Under the pieces are notes generated by a model that worked only from the letters and a program-made list of their open reading frames with translations, ran no database searches and had not been told where the DNA came from. Of a stretch of 11,936 bases of DNA, positions 1-7,282 are shown one piece after another. The first letter of the stretch is position 1; each line of letters begins with the position of its first letter. The position numbers and the translations under genes are program-made. The stretch is from assembly GCA_032122615.1 (NCBI GenBank), contig JAQBGF010000155.1, positions 1 through 11,936 of the forward strand. The letters are read 5' to 3'. This stretch comes from SHZI01 sp032122615 (GTDB lineage: Bacteria; Pseudomonadota; Gammaproteobacteria; Steroidobacterales; GCA-2729495).

Positions 1-63
1 GCGGGACAGGTCTTGGCCAGCCCTCAGCGGGTCTTCCCGACAGGCGGCCAAGACCTGTCCCGC
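1..63. repeat. Large two-tier palindromic repeat
   Basis: An 18-bp arm at 1-18 (GCGGGACAGGTCTTGGCC) is matched perfectly by its reverse complement at 46-63. Allowing one bulged base, the stem extends inward to 1-22 and 43-63. Inside the loop a second hairpin is visible at 28-39, with a CGGG/CCCG stem and a TCTT loop. No T-tract follows, so it does not look like a classical intrinsic terminator. It differs in sequence from the GTAG-headed REP 30 bp downstream and has no second copy in this window. It touches the window edge, so the left arm may extend further. It probably belongs to a dispersed palindromic family and may end transcription of whatever lies to the left; both points are inference. 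Confidence 0.75.
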
Positions 64-93
64 CACCGACCGCTGCGACAGGGTGGGCTCGGG

Positions 94-116
94 GTCGCGC
101 CTGAAGGCGCTCCTAC
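94..116 (-). repeat. GTAG-headed REP element, single copy
   Basis: This 23-bp unit, read on the minus strand, begins GTAGGAGCGCC and ends GGCGCGAC. It contains a perfect 6-bp stem, GCGCCT/AGGCGC, with a 2-nt loop. The same 23 bases recur exactly at 8780-8802, and with one substitution in inverted orientation at 8748-8770. A GTAG head followed by an imperfect palindrome is the hallmark of REP/SMAG-type repeats, which are mobilised in trans by RAYT (TnpA-REP) transposases. The stop codon TAG of the upstream minus-strand DUF2909 gene (113-115) lies inside the GTAG head. Confidence 0.85.
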
Positions 117-322
117 CGTGACATCAGGTCGTGGGGCTGGATCGCCCCGGTAAGCCAGCCGATCAGCAGCAGCAGAAAGAGCAGCACGGATAAGGCGATA
201 CGAACTGTCAGGGCGGACAGCATGCGCGGCGCGTTGCCCCCGTCCCGGTTGAGAAAAAGGAGTCCGGAGAAGAGACTCACCACAATGGCCGCCAGCAGCA
301 AAAGCACCAGGAGCTTGAACAT
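113..322 (-). CDS. DUF2909 small twin-transmembrane protein
   Basis: A 69-residue membrane protein that starts MFKLLVLLLLAAIVVSLFSG and matches the DUF2909 pattern: two hydrophobic helices at about residues 3-24 and 40-60, a short loop with NRDGG, the conserved ALTVRIALS stretch before helix 2, and a C-terminal GAIQPH. The family is commonly encoded beside cytochrome c oxidase genes near SURF1 and has no established biochemical role. The reading frame stays open 50 codons upstream, but that part is Arg/Pro-rich low-quality sequence antisense to SURF1, so the ATG at 320-322 is chosen. No Shine-Dalgarno precedes it; a TATGAT hexamer lies exactly 6 nt upstream (329-334), which would fit a leaderless transcript. 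It is divergent from SURF1 with only 14 nt between start codons. Its TAG stop lies in a REP, and the last few residues (DLMSR) may be adapted to that junction. The family call is firm; the function is unknown. Confidence 0.88.
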   Translation of the reverse strand: MFKLLVLLLLAAIVVSLFSGLLFLNRDGGNAPRMLSALTVRIALSVLLFLLLLIGWLTGAIQPHDLMSR

Positions 323-328
323 GGGGGA

Positions 329-334
329 ATCATA
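329..334 (-). promoter_or_regulatory. Candidate -10 box for the DUF2909 gene
   Basis: On the minus strand TATGAT (5 of 6 to TATAAT) is followed by six bases and then the ATG. A start site at the usual 6-7 nt downstream would coincide with the A of ATG. No -35 match was found at 16-18 nt spacing and no Shine-Dalgarno is present. The promoter role is inferred from position only. Confidence 0.3.
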
Positions 335-336
335 AC

Positions 337-1080
337 GTGACCCCCGACAACACCAGCCGGTGGTGGGGACCCTGGTGGGGCGTACTGCTGCTGCTCGTTG
401 CCGTCGGCATTGGTGCATCCGCCGGCTTCTGGCAACTGGATCGCGCGGGCGAGATGCGGGAGCTTCAGGCACGATTCGCCGAAGGCAGCAAGGTCACGGC
501 CCTGCCCCGGCTGATCCGTGACGACGAATCCACAGCGTTCCGCTACCAGACGCTGCAGCTCAACGGCCGCTACGACGCCGACCACCAGATTCTGCTCGAC
601 GGCATGAGCAACCGGGGACGTCCCGGCTACCAGGTGCTGACGCCGCTGATTACCCCGGACGGCGAGGTGCTGGTAAATCGCGGCTGGATACCGGCACACG
701 GCAACCGGATCATCCTCCCCGACATCCGGGTCTCCGTCACGCCACGGGAAGTTTTCGGCCGCATTGAACGCCTGCCCCGTCCGGGACTCCGGCTGGCCGG
801 GGACTCGCCAGCGCCAGACGCCGCCTGGCCCCGGCGGCTGCTGTTTCCGACAAGCGCGGAAATCAGCGCCCAGATCGGGACAGTCCGGAGCACCGTCCTG
901 CGCGACTACCAGCTGCTGCTCGACCTGAACGATCCCGACGGCTACGTCAGGAACTGGCACCCCGGCGGCATGGACCCGGCACGCCATCTCGGCTACGCCG
1001 TACAATGGTTCGGCCTGGCACTGACCGTGACCGTGATGTACGGCGTGCTGATTTTCAGAAACCGAAAGAAATCGTCGTGA
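337..1080 (+). CDS. SURF1 family cytochrome c oxidase assembly protein
   Basis: Inner-membrane assembly factor of aa3-type cytochrome c oxidase; the family supports insertion of heme a into subunit I. At 247 residues it has the usual SURF1 layout: an N-terminal membrane helix at about residues 13-30 running into the signature GFWQLDRA (30-37), a large periplasmic domain with GYQVLTPL and VLVNRGW motifs, and a second helix at about 220-240 preceded by HLGYAVQWF. The GTG start at 337 has a weak purine-rich GGGGGA 7 nt upstream and places the first helix at the normal distance from the N terminus; no better in-frame start was seen. The last four bases, GTGA, are shared with the next gene, so translation is probably coupled. 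It is the first gene of the seven-gene plus-strand run, and its promoter must lie largely inside the divergent DUF2909 gene. The assignment is secure from the motifs and the ctaA neighbour. Confidence 0.95.
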   Translation: MTPDNTSRWWGPWWGVLLLLVAVGIGASAGFWQLDRAGEMRELQARFAEGSKVTALPRLIRDDESTAFRYQTLQLNGRYDADHQILLDGMSNRGRPGYQVLTPLITPDGEVLVNRGWIPAHGNRIILPDIRVSVTPREVFGRIERLPRPGLRLAGDSPAPDAAWPRRLLFPTSAEISAQIGTVRSTVLRDYQLLLDLNDPDGYVRNWHPGGMDPARHLGYAVQWFGLALTVTVMYGVLIFRNRKKSS

Positions 1081-1673
1081 CCGCTTCCACCAGTAACGCC
1101 AAAGTCCGGAACAATCGCCTGATTCTCACGATGGTGGCGCTGGTGTTTTTCGGGCCGATCGTGGTGGCGATGCTCATTTACTACGGCGGGGGCAAGCAGT
1201 GGCGGCCGTCCGGATCCATCGCCCACGGCATCCTGCTGACCCAGCCGCGCATGCTGCCAACGGGCGTCATGATCCTGAATGCGGGCATCACCGCTGACTT
1301 CGCCGGCAAGTGGTCGCTGCTGTACGTCGGTCGCGGTGACTGTGATGATGCGTGCAAGGAGGCGCTGCACCGGACTCGCCAGGTCCGTCGCGCACTGGGC
1401 AAGGAAATGTCGCGGGTCCAGCGCCTCTTTATCTCCACGAGTGGCCGGCCGAACAGCGGCTTTCTGGCGGCCGATCACCCCGGCCTGCTGGTGATGACAG
1501 ACGGGCTGGCCTCGCGCGATGCCGTACTCACCGCGCTGGGCGAGTTCGCCGAAGGTGACGTCTTCATCGCTGATCCAATTGGCAATGTCGTTCTGCGCTT
1601 TCCGGCAGGCACCCCGATGAAGGACATGCACGAGGACTTGAGTCTCCTGTTGAAGGCTTCGCAGATCGGATGA
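1077..1673 (+). CDS. Sco-like membrane-anchored CxxxC protein of the cox cluster
   Basis: A 198-residue protein with one membrane helix at about residues 15-36 and a C-terminal domain facing the periplasm that reads as a thioredoxin/Sco fold: strand KWSLLYVG, then C89-D-D-A-C93, a helix, strand VQRLFIS, and near the end a Sco-like strand-turn FIADPIGNVVLRF followed by a helix. Sco proteins deliver copper to the CuA site of cytochrome oxidase using CxxxC plus a distal histidine. Here the CxxxC spacing is kept, but no histidine lies just before the FIADP strand, where Sco has it; the nearest candidates are H134 and H185. It may therefore be a thiol-disulfide reductase rather than a copper chaperone. 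The frame is open further upstream within SURF1, but the GTG at 1077 gives a GTGA overlap with the SURF1 stop and puts the helix near the N terminus. The gene overlaps ctaA by ATGA. The gene is certain; the function is inferred from fold-like motifs and context. Confidence 0.85.
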   Translation: MTASTSNAKVRNNRLILTMVALVFFGPIVVAMLIYYGGGKQWRPSGSIAHGILLTQPRMLPTGVMILNAGITADFAGKWSLLYVGRGDCDDACKEALHRTRQVRRALGKEMSRVQRLFISTSGRPNSGFLAADHPGLLVMTDGLASRDAVLTALGEFAEGDVFIADPIGNVVLRFPAGTPMKDMHEDLSLLLKASQIG

Positions 1674-2692
1674 ATTTCACCGCCTGGTATCGCCGCTGCC
1701 TGTGGACTGGCGCCGCCCTGTGCCTGATCGTCGTGGTGCTTGGCGCCTACGTGCGGCTGTCCGATGCCGGTCTCGGCTGCCCGGATTGGCCGGGTTGCTA
1801 CGGCCACCTGGTCCTGCCCGACGATACGGCGACGCGCACCACCGCCCAGTCCGCGTTTCCGGAACGCGAACTCGAAGCCGGCAAGGCGTGGCGCGAGATG
1901 ATTCATCGCTATGCGGCCACGTCCCTCGGCTTTGCCATCGTGCTGGCCGCCTTGTTCGCCCTGCTGAATCGCCGATCCACCCGCCAGCCGGTCGTGCTGC
2001 CACTCGTGCTGCTCGGCGTAGTGATCTTCCAGGGAATGCTCGGTATGTGGACCGTGACCCTGCTGCTGAAACCGCTGATCGTGATGGGTCACCTCCTCGG
2101 CGGCCTGACGACGCTCGGACTGCTCCTGTGGCTGCTGCTGGACGAACGCCGCCGGAACGCCGACCGGCAGGCGCGTCGCGCGTCGTGGCCGGTGGTTGCG
2201 GGCCTTTCGATCCTCGTTGGCCAGATTGCTCTCGGCGGGTGGACAAGTTCGAACTATGCCGCACTGGCTTGCCCGGACGTCCCGACCTGCCAGGGACAAT
2301 GGTGGCCCGAGCAGGCAAATTTCGCCGAGGGTTTTGTGCTTTGGCGCGGCCTCGGCACCAACTACGAATTTGGGGTTCTGGACGCGCCATCCCGGGTCGC
2401 TATTCACTTTACGCATCGTTTGGGCGCATTGCTGACCCTCACTGTTCTCGTCAGCTTGGCGCTGTGGGTCAGGCGCCGGTCGCCAGTCGCAGCTGTGCGC
2501 AGCGCGGCGGCACTGGTGCTGGCTACCGTTCTCCTGCAGGTATCCGTCGGCGTTGGCATCGTCTGGTTCGGTATGCCGTTGCCTCTCGCCACGTCGCACA
2601 ACGGCGTAGCGGCGGTACTTCTGCTTGCCGTCATCAATCTCCTGCACGCCACTTCGTTCCCGGCCAGGCTCCGGTCGGGATCGGCACGTTAG
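1670..2692 (+). CDS. ctaA: Heme A synthase (COX15/CtaA)
   Basis: Converts heme O to heme A by oxidising the C8 methyl group, supplying the cofactor of aa3 oxidases. The 340-residue protein has about eight membrane helices in two similar four-helix halves. The family signature GAYVRLSDAGLGCPDWPGC sits after helix 1, giving an extracellular cysteine pair C37/C43; a second pair C201/C207 (ACPDVPTCQG) lies in the matching loop of the second half. The four expected heme-ligand histidines are H79 (IHRYAAT), H141 (MGHLLGG), H249 (THRLGA; H246 is an alternative) and H310 (ATSHNG), paired about 61-62 residues apart in each half. The start overlaps the previous stop as ATGA, indicating translational coupling. 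The heme O synthase gene ctaB, a frequent downstream partner, is not present here; an unrelated gene follows after 3 nt. Confidence 0.97.
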   Translation: MNFTAWYRRCLWTGAALCLIVVVLGAYVRLSDAGLGCPDWPGCYGHLVLPDDTATRTTAQSAFPERELEAGKAWREMIHRYAATSLGFAIVLAALFALLNRRSTRQPVVLPLVLLGVVIFQGMLGMWTVTLLLKPLIVMGHLLGGLTTLGLLLWLLLDERRRNADRQARRASWPVVAGLSILVGQIALGGWTSSNYAALACPDVPTCQGQWWPEQANFAEGFVLWRGLGTNYEFGVLDAPSRVAIHFTHRLGALLTLTVLVSLALWVRRRSPVAAVRSAAALVLATVLLQVSVGVGIVWFGMPLPLATSHNGVAAVLLLAVINLLHATSFPARLRSGSAR

Positions 2693-2695
2693 GCC

Positions 2696-3703
2696 GTGTC
2701 GCGCAGCGCGCTGCTCGTTGCCGGAGCACTGTTCACGCTCGGGGTACTCGTCTGGCTGCTCACGACGCCAGCAGACGATCCCGTGACCGCGGTGGAAGCC
2801 CCCGGAACGCCAGTCAATCCGCCCGCTGTTACCGTTGTGCCTGCGGAACGCGGACCACTTAAGTCGCCATCTCCCATGGTAGAGGCGGCGGTCGGGGAAC
2901 CCCCGCCTCGTGTAACAACGCGGGACGAACTTGCCCGGGTGCTCAAGGCTCGCGGCCTGGACGCGGAGAGGCTGATTGCGCGGTACCAGGACTGGCGCGC
3001 GGCCCGCGGATTCCTCGGTGCCGATTCGCTCGCGGGTATCAGGTCGGACGATTCGCTGTCGTCGGTCTATACGGCGATGGCTCGCACAACGCAGAAGTCA
3101 CTCGCTGATTCCGGGGATCTCGGCGCGATGCAGGCCTATGCGGCGGGAAGCCTGCCTGACGATCCGTTCACCGCTATCGACTACTACCGTCGTGCCAGTG
3201 AAATGGGTTCCGCGGCGGCGATGGCCGGCCTCGCCGGAGTCCTTGCGGAGATTGGGGCGCGGCCGATGGCTGAGCGGGACGGCGACCCGGCCTTTGCCGA
3301 CAAATTGCTGAACCTTCGCGGGGGCGATCCTGCACGGGATCTGCGTCGTGACTCCGCCGCCTGGACGCTGGCATCGATCCGGCAGTACGGCCCCATCCTC
3401 GCCACACCCGATAATCTCGACATGGTCGAGCGCCTCGGAAACTCGCCCGACACGGTGATGGTTTCTGCAATCTGCGGCCAGTCCCTGGCTATTCTGGGCG
3501 TGCTCAGTGCGGCGACGTCGGACAAGGACTCATCGACGCTGCCACCCGTGTTCATCACCGAGAAGGGACTCTACGACCGCCTCCCGTGCCGGGACACGCC
3601 GGCACCCGTCACGCCGCCGCGCGCCCTTGAAGCCTGCACGGCCAGCCCCGCAATCGGCAGCAACAACCAGCCCGTCGAGCTGTGGATTTGCCCGGAGACC
3701 TAA
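2696..3703 (+). CDS. Exported/membrane-anchored protein with weak Sel1-like region, function unknown
   Basis: I do not recognise a named family. The 335-residue product starts with a hydrophobic segment (about 5-23) that would act as a signal anchor, followed by a Pro/Val-rich linker to about residue 72 and then a largely helical soluble domain. Residues about 136-185 look like degenerate Sel1/TPR-type repeats (SGDLGAMQAYAAG, then AIDYYRRASEMGSAAAMAGL). Four cysteines occur in the last third (260, 298, 314, 332) and could form disulfides in the periplasm. The GTG at 2696 is only 3 nt after ctaA; later starts would lose the hydrophobic segment. No strong Shine-Dalgarno is seen, so coupling to ctaA is likely. 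A role in oxidase biogenesis would rest on context alone. The gene is well supported by its packing between ctaA and uvrD; the function is unknown. Confidence 0.8.
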   Translation: MSRSALLVAGALFTLGVLVWLLTTPADDPVTAVEAPGTPVNPPAVTVVPAERGPLKSPSPMVEAAVGEPPPRVTTRDELARVLKARGLDAERLIARYQDWRAARGFLGADSLAGIRSDDSLSSVYTAMARTTQKSLADSGDLGAMQAYAAGSLPDDPFTAIDYYRRASEMGSAAAMAGLAGVLAEIGARPMAERDGDPAFADKLLNLRGGDPARDLRRDSAAWTLASIRQYGPILATPDNLDMVERLGNSPDTVMVSAICGQSLAILGVLSAATSDKDSSTLPPVFITEKGLYDRLPCRDTPAPVTPPRALEACTASPAIGSNNQPVELWICPET

Positions 3704-3705
3704 GC

Positions 3706-3714
3706 TGCTAGACT
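3706..3714 (+). promoter_or_regulatory. Candidate extended -10 before uvrD
   Basis: TGCTAGACT fits the TGn-TANNNT pattern of an extended -10 promoter (4 of 6 in the hexamer). A start about 6-7 nt downstream would fall at about 3720-3722, leaving a leader of only 4-6 nt before the ATG at 3726. The stretch before that ATG (CTCCTCCGCTTCC) is pyrimidine-rich and holds no Shine-Dalgarno. No LexA-like operator was seen. Position and sequence are suggestive only. Confidence 0.25.
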
Positions 3715-3725
3715 CCTCCGCTTCC

Positions 3726-5882
3726 ATGGACGTCACGCCCATTCTCGACCCGCTGAACGACGCACAGCGGGAGGCGGTTACCGCACCTGAGGAGCCTATG
3801 CTCGTCGTTGCGGGCGCCGGCAGCGGCAAAACCCGTGTGCTCGTGCACCGTATCGCGTGGCTGATCCAGGTGGAGAACGTTTCCCCACTCGGGATCCTTG
3901 CGGTTACCTTCACTAACAAAGCCGCCGCCGAGATGCGCGGGCGAATCCAGGACCTGCTGGACATGCCGGTAAACCACCTGTGGATCGGTACGTTCCACGG
4001 CCTGGCGCACCGACTCCTGCGCCGTCACGCACACGATGCCGGATTGCCGGAAAGCTTCCAGATCATTGATGCGGAAGATCAGCAGCGGCTGATCCGCCGG
4101 ATGCTGAAAAACCTCGAACTGGACGAGACCACCTGGGTGCCGCGGGAGATCCAGTGGTTCATCAATCACCAGAAGGATGACGGCCACCGCGCCGCACAGC
4201 TCCGCGATGACGGCGATCCGACGCGGCGGCAGCTTATTCACCTCTACAAGCTCTACCAGGAAACCTGCGACAAGAGTGGCCTGGTGGATTTTGCAGAGCT
4301 GCTCCTGCGGGCTTTCGAACTGTGGAAGAACAACCCGGACATCCTGGCGCAGTACCGGCGCCGGTTCCGGCACATCCTGGTGGACGAGTTCCAGGACACC
4401 AACGCCATCCAGTACGCGTGGTTGCGGTTACTCGCCGGGACCACCGGCGTGCCCTTTGTCGTGGGCGATGATGACCAGTCCATCTACCGGTGGCGTGGCG
4501 CCAAGCAGGAGCACTTGCGACGCTACCAGACGGATTTTCCGGGTGCCCGCACCGTCAAGCTCGAGCAAAACTACCGCTCGACGAAGAACATTCTCAGCGC
4601 CGCCAACGCGGTCATCTCGAATAACACCAGCCGGCTGGGCAAGGAGCTTTGGACTGACGGCAGCGATGGGGCACCGATCCGGCTGTACCGCGCCTACAAC
4701 GAACGGGACGAGGCCGAGTTTGTGGTCGGCCGCATTCAGGACTGGGTGCGCCAGGGTAATTCGCGCAACGAGGTGGCGGTGCTGTACCGGTCCAATGCCC
4801 AGTCGCGAGTCTTTGAAGAAGTGCTGCTGCGGGCCAGCCTGCCCTATCGGGTGTACGGCGGTCAGCGGTTTTTCGAGCGGGCCGAGATCAAGGACGCACT
4901 CGCGTACATGCGCCTGCTGGCGAATCGCGACGATGACCCGTCCTTCGAGCGGGTGGTTAATGTGCCCACCCGAGGTATCGGGGCACGCTCCGTCGATGCG
5001 ATTCGCGAGTACGGTAAGGCCAATGCCCTGTCCCTGTGGCGCGCGGCGCAGATCGTTGCTGCCGGAGATGGCGGCAGCCGCGGTGCGAAGGCCATCCAGG
5101 TTTTCCTGCACCTGATCGAGACGCTGGCACGCGACACCGAGGGGCTGGCGCTGCACGAACAGGTGGACCACGTCATCCAGCGCAGCGGACTGATCCAGCA
5201 CTACCGCAAGGAACCACGCGACCGTGCGGAGGCCCGGCTGGAAAACCTGGACGAACTCGTCAGTGCGGCACGCAGTTTTGATCCCGAGGAAACCGGGGAT
5301 CCCCTGCCGCCGCTGGTCGCGTTCCTGGCCCACGCCGCACTCGAGGCTGGCGATGCCCAGGGCGACGCCTGGGATGACTGCGTCCAGCTGATGACCCTGC
5401 ACTCGGCCAAGGGCCTGGAGTTCCCGGTGGTTTTTATGACGGGTCTCGAAGACGGCCTGTTCCCGCATCGCCGATCACTGAATGATGCAGAGGGCCTCGA
5501 GGAGGAACGGCGCCTGTGTTACGTGGGCGCCACCCGGGCAATGACCGAGCTGTACCTGAGCCACGCTGAGCAGCGCCGCCTGCACGGGACCGACAGCTTC
5601 GGGCAGGCATCCCGCTTCATCAGCGAGATTCCGGCGGAACTCATCGAGGAAGTGCGCCCCCGGCTCAATGTCGCCCAGCCGGCGTACCGCCGGGGTGGCG
5701 CCCTCTCGGAAGAGTCGGCGTTCGGACTGCGTCTCGGCCAGCGAGTGAAGCACGGCAAGTTTGGCGAGGGTATCGTACTCAGCTACGAAGGAGCCGGTGC
5801 CCACGCCCGGGTGCAGGTCAACTTCGAGGATTCGGGCTCCAAATGGCTGGTGATGTCCTACGCGAACCTGGAAGTGATGTAA
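3726..5882 (+). CDS. uvrD: ATP-dependent DNA helicase II (UvrD)
   Basis: Superfamily 1A 3'-to-5' helicase used in nucleotide excision repair, where it removes UvrC and the cut strand, and in mismatch repair. At 718 residues it is almost exactly the length of E. coli UvrD (720), and motifs fall at near-identical positions: Q motif LNDAQREAV (Q14), Walker A GAGSGKT with K35, TFTNKAAAEM (Ia), VDEFQD with D220/E221 (II), VGDDDQSIYRWRGA (III), EQNYRS (IV), LHSAKGLEFPVVF at 558-571 (V), and CYVGATRA with R604 (VI). A C-terminal Tudor-like domain (about 670-718, GQRVKHGKFGEGIV) is the part that binds RNA polymerase in E. coli. The frame is open 73 codons upstream, but that extension is out-of-frame sequence of the preceding gene, so the ATG at 3726 is chosen. 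The neighbours are the unknown exported gene 22 nt upstream and trkA 4 nt downstream, an unusual home for uvrD. Confidence 0.97.
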   Translation: MDVTPILDPLNDAQREAVTAPEEPMLVVAGAGSGKTRVLVHRIAWLIQVENVSPLGILAVTFTNKAAAEMRGRIQDLLDMPVNHLWIGTFHGLAHRLLRRHAHDAGLPESFQIIDAEDQQRLIRRMLKNLELDETTWVPREIQWFINHQKDDGHRAAQLRDDGDPTRRQLIHLYKLYQETCDKSGLVDFAELLLRAFELWKNNPDILAQYRRRFRHILVDEFQDTNAIQYAWLRLLAGTTGVPFVVGDDDQSIYRWRGAKQEHLRRYQTDFPGARTVKLEQNYRSTKNILSAANAVISNNTSRLGKELWTDGSDGAPIRLYRAYNERDEAEFVVGRIQDWVRQGNSRNEVAVLYRSNAQSRVFEEVLLRASLPYRVYGGQRFFERAEIKDALAYMRLLANRDDDPSFERVVNVPTRGIGARSVDAIREYGKANALSLWRAAQIVAAGDGGSRGAKAIQVFLHLIETLARDTEGLALHEQVDHVIQRSGLIQHYRKEPRDRAEARLENLDELVSAARSFDPEETGDPLPPLVAFLAHAALEAGDAQGDAWDDCVQLMTLHSAKGLEFPVVFMTGLEDGLFPHRRSLNDAEGLEEERRLCYVGATRAMTELYLSHAEQRRLHGTDSFGQASRFISEIPAELIEEVRPRLNVAQPAYRRGGALSEESAFGLRLGQRVKHGKFGEGIVLSYEGAGAHARVQVNFEDSGSKWLVMSYANLEVM

Positions 5883-5886
5883 GCGC

Positions 5887-7248
5887 ATGAAGATCTTGAT
5901 CCTGGGTGCCGGCCAGGTGGGTTCCACGGCGGCGTATCACCTTGCGCGCGAGGAATCGAACGAAGTCACCCTCGTTGACATGAGTCCGACGGTGCTGCGG
6001 GAACTGCAGAACCGGCTCGACGTGCGCACCGTGCAGGGTCATGCCGCGTCACCGGCGGCCCTGGAGCGCGCTGGTGGCGCCGATGCCGATATGGTGATTG
6101 CCCTGACCAACAGCGACGAAGTGAACATGATTGCCTGCCAGGTGGCCTACAAGCTCTTTGGCACGAAAACCAAGATCGCGAGGGTCCGGTCGGCTGAATA
6201 CATGAGCACGCCCGGCCTGTTTGGCCCCGACGGCGTGCCGGTCGACCTGTGCATCAGCCCGGAACAGCTGGTCACCAAGCACATCGAGCAGCTGATCAAT
6301 TATCCGGGAGCGTTCCAGGTTCTCGACTTTGCTGATGGCAAGGTGCAGCTGGTGGGCGTCCGGGCACAACGCGACGGGCCGCTGGTCGGCCAGGAAATCC
6401 GTTCCCTGCGCGACCACATTCCCGGCATCGAGACCCGTATTGCCGCAATCTACCGGGACGGCAAGGAAGTGCCGCCGGATGGCACCACGCGACTTCTTGA
6501 GAACGACGAAGTGTTTTTTATTGCCGCCCGTCAGGATATCCGCGCAGTGATGCGGGAGATCCGCAAGCTGGAGGATCCGGTGCGGCGCATTTTCATTGCC
6601 GGGGGCGGCAACATCGGCTTCCGCCTGGCGCAGAAGCTCGAGGCGACTAACCAGGTCAAGGTCATCGAGCGCTCCCGCGACCGCGCGCGCATGATTTCCG
6701 AGCGGCTGGCCAAGAGCATCGTCCTGTCCGGCGATGCCGCCGACGAGGAGCTGCTGCTTGAGGAGAACATCGACAGCGCCGACGTGTTTGTGTCGCTGAC
6801 CAATGCCGAGGAAGTGAACATCCTCTCGGCGATGCTCGCGAAACGGCTCGGTTGCCGGAAGGTCATGGCCCTGATCAACCGGCCGGCCTACGCTGAACTG
6901 GTGGAGGGGCCGCGCATCGACGTCGGCATCTCGCCACCACGGATCACCATCGGCGCCTTGCTGGCCTTTGTCCGGCAAGCCGGCATGGTTCGCGTGCATT
7001 CACTGCGGCGGGGCCGCGCAGAAGCGCTCGAGGCGATCGCGCGAGGCAATAGCGGCGACTCACGGGTGGTCGGGCGCAAGGTGGAGGACATCCAGTTGCC
7101 CAAGGGCGCGATGATCAACGTCATCGTGCGTGGCGACGAGGTGCTTCAGGCTCACCACGACACCGTGGTCGAGGCCGAGGATCACCTGATCCTGTTTGTC
7201 ACTGACCGCCGACAGATTCAGCGGGTCGAGCGGCTGTTCCGGGCCTGA
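5887..7248 (+). CDS. trkA: Trk potassium uptake system NAD-binding peripheral subunit TrkA
   Basis: Cytoplasmic regulatory ring subunit of the Trk potassium channel, binding nucleotides to gate TrkH. The 453-residue protein contains the duplicated arrangement RCK_N (about 1-120), RCK_C (about 140-225), RCK_N (about 235-350) and RCK_C (about 370-453), like E. coli TrkA (458). The first Rossmann motif is GAGQVG at 7-12 with an acidic residue D31 ending strand 2; the second is GGGNIG at 239-244 with an acidic residue in VKVIERS. Both halves therefore keep dinucleotide-binding features. The ATG lies 4 nt after the uvrD stop with only a weak Shine-Dalgarno, so re-initiation by terminating ribosomes is plausible. 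trkH follows after 34 nt, so the complete transporter is encoded here. Confidence 0.97.
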   Translation: MKILILGAGQVGSTAAYHLAREESNEVTLVDMSPTVLRELQNRLDVRTVQGHAASPAALERAGGADADMVIALTNSDEVNMIACQVAYKLFGTKTKIARVRSAEYMSTPGLFGPDGVPVDLCISPEQLVTKHIEQLINYPGAFQVLDFADGKVQLVGVRAQRDGPLVGQEIRSLRDHIPGIETRIAAIYRDGKEVPPDGTTRLLENDEVFFIAARQDIRAVMREIRKLEDPVRRIFIAGGGNIGFRLAQKLEATNQVKVIERSRDRARMISERLAKSIVLSGDAADEELLLEENIDSADVFVSLTNAEEVNILSAMLAKRLGCRKVMALINRPAYAELVEGPRIDVGISPPRITIGALLAFVRQAGMVRVHSLRRGRAEALEAIARGNSGDSRVVGRKVEDIQLPKGAMINVIVRGDEVLQAHHDTVVEAEDHLILFVTDRRQIQRVERLFRA

Positions 7249-7282
7249 AGCCCGCGGAACACAGTAGCTTGCCAAATCCGAC

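Noticed and set aside
323..472. N-terminal extension of the DUF2909 gene to 119 residues
   Set aside because: The added 50 residues are Arg/Pro-rich, antisense to SURF1 and absent from the family; the hydrophobic start MFKLL is the usual one.
1475..2647. 390-codon minus-strand frame opposite ctaA
   Set aside because: Antisense to a gene with clear motifs; His/Gln/Arg-rich composition typical of the complementary frame, no recognisable domain.
3507..3725. 73-codon N-terminal extension of UvrD
   Set aside because: It overlaps the upstream gene in another frame and is Arg/Ser-rich; the chosen ATG puts Walker A and DEFQD at the same residue numbers as in E. coli.
4428..5468. 346-codon minus-strand frame opposite uvrD
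   Set aside because: Fully antisense to conserved helicase motifs and without its own family features.
6049..6999. 316-codon minus-strand frame opposite trkA
   Set aside because: His/Asp-rich antisense shadow with no domain or ribosome-binding site.
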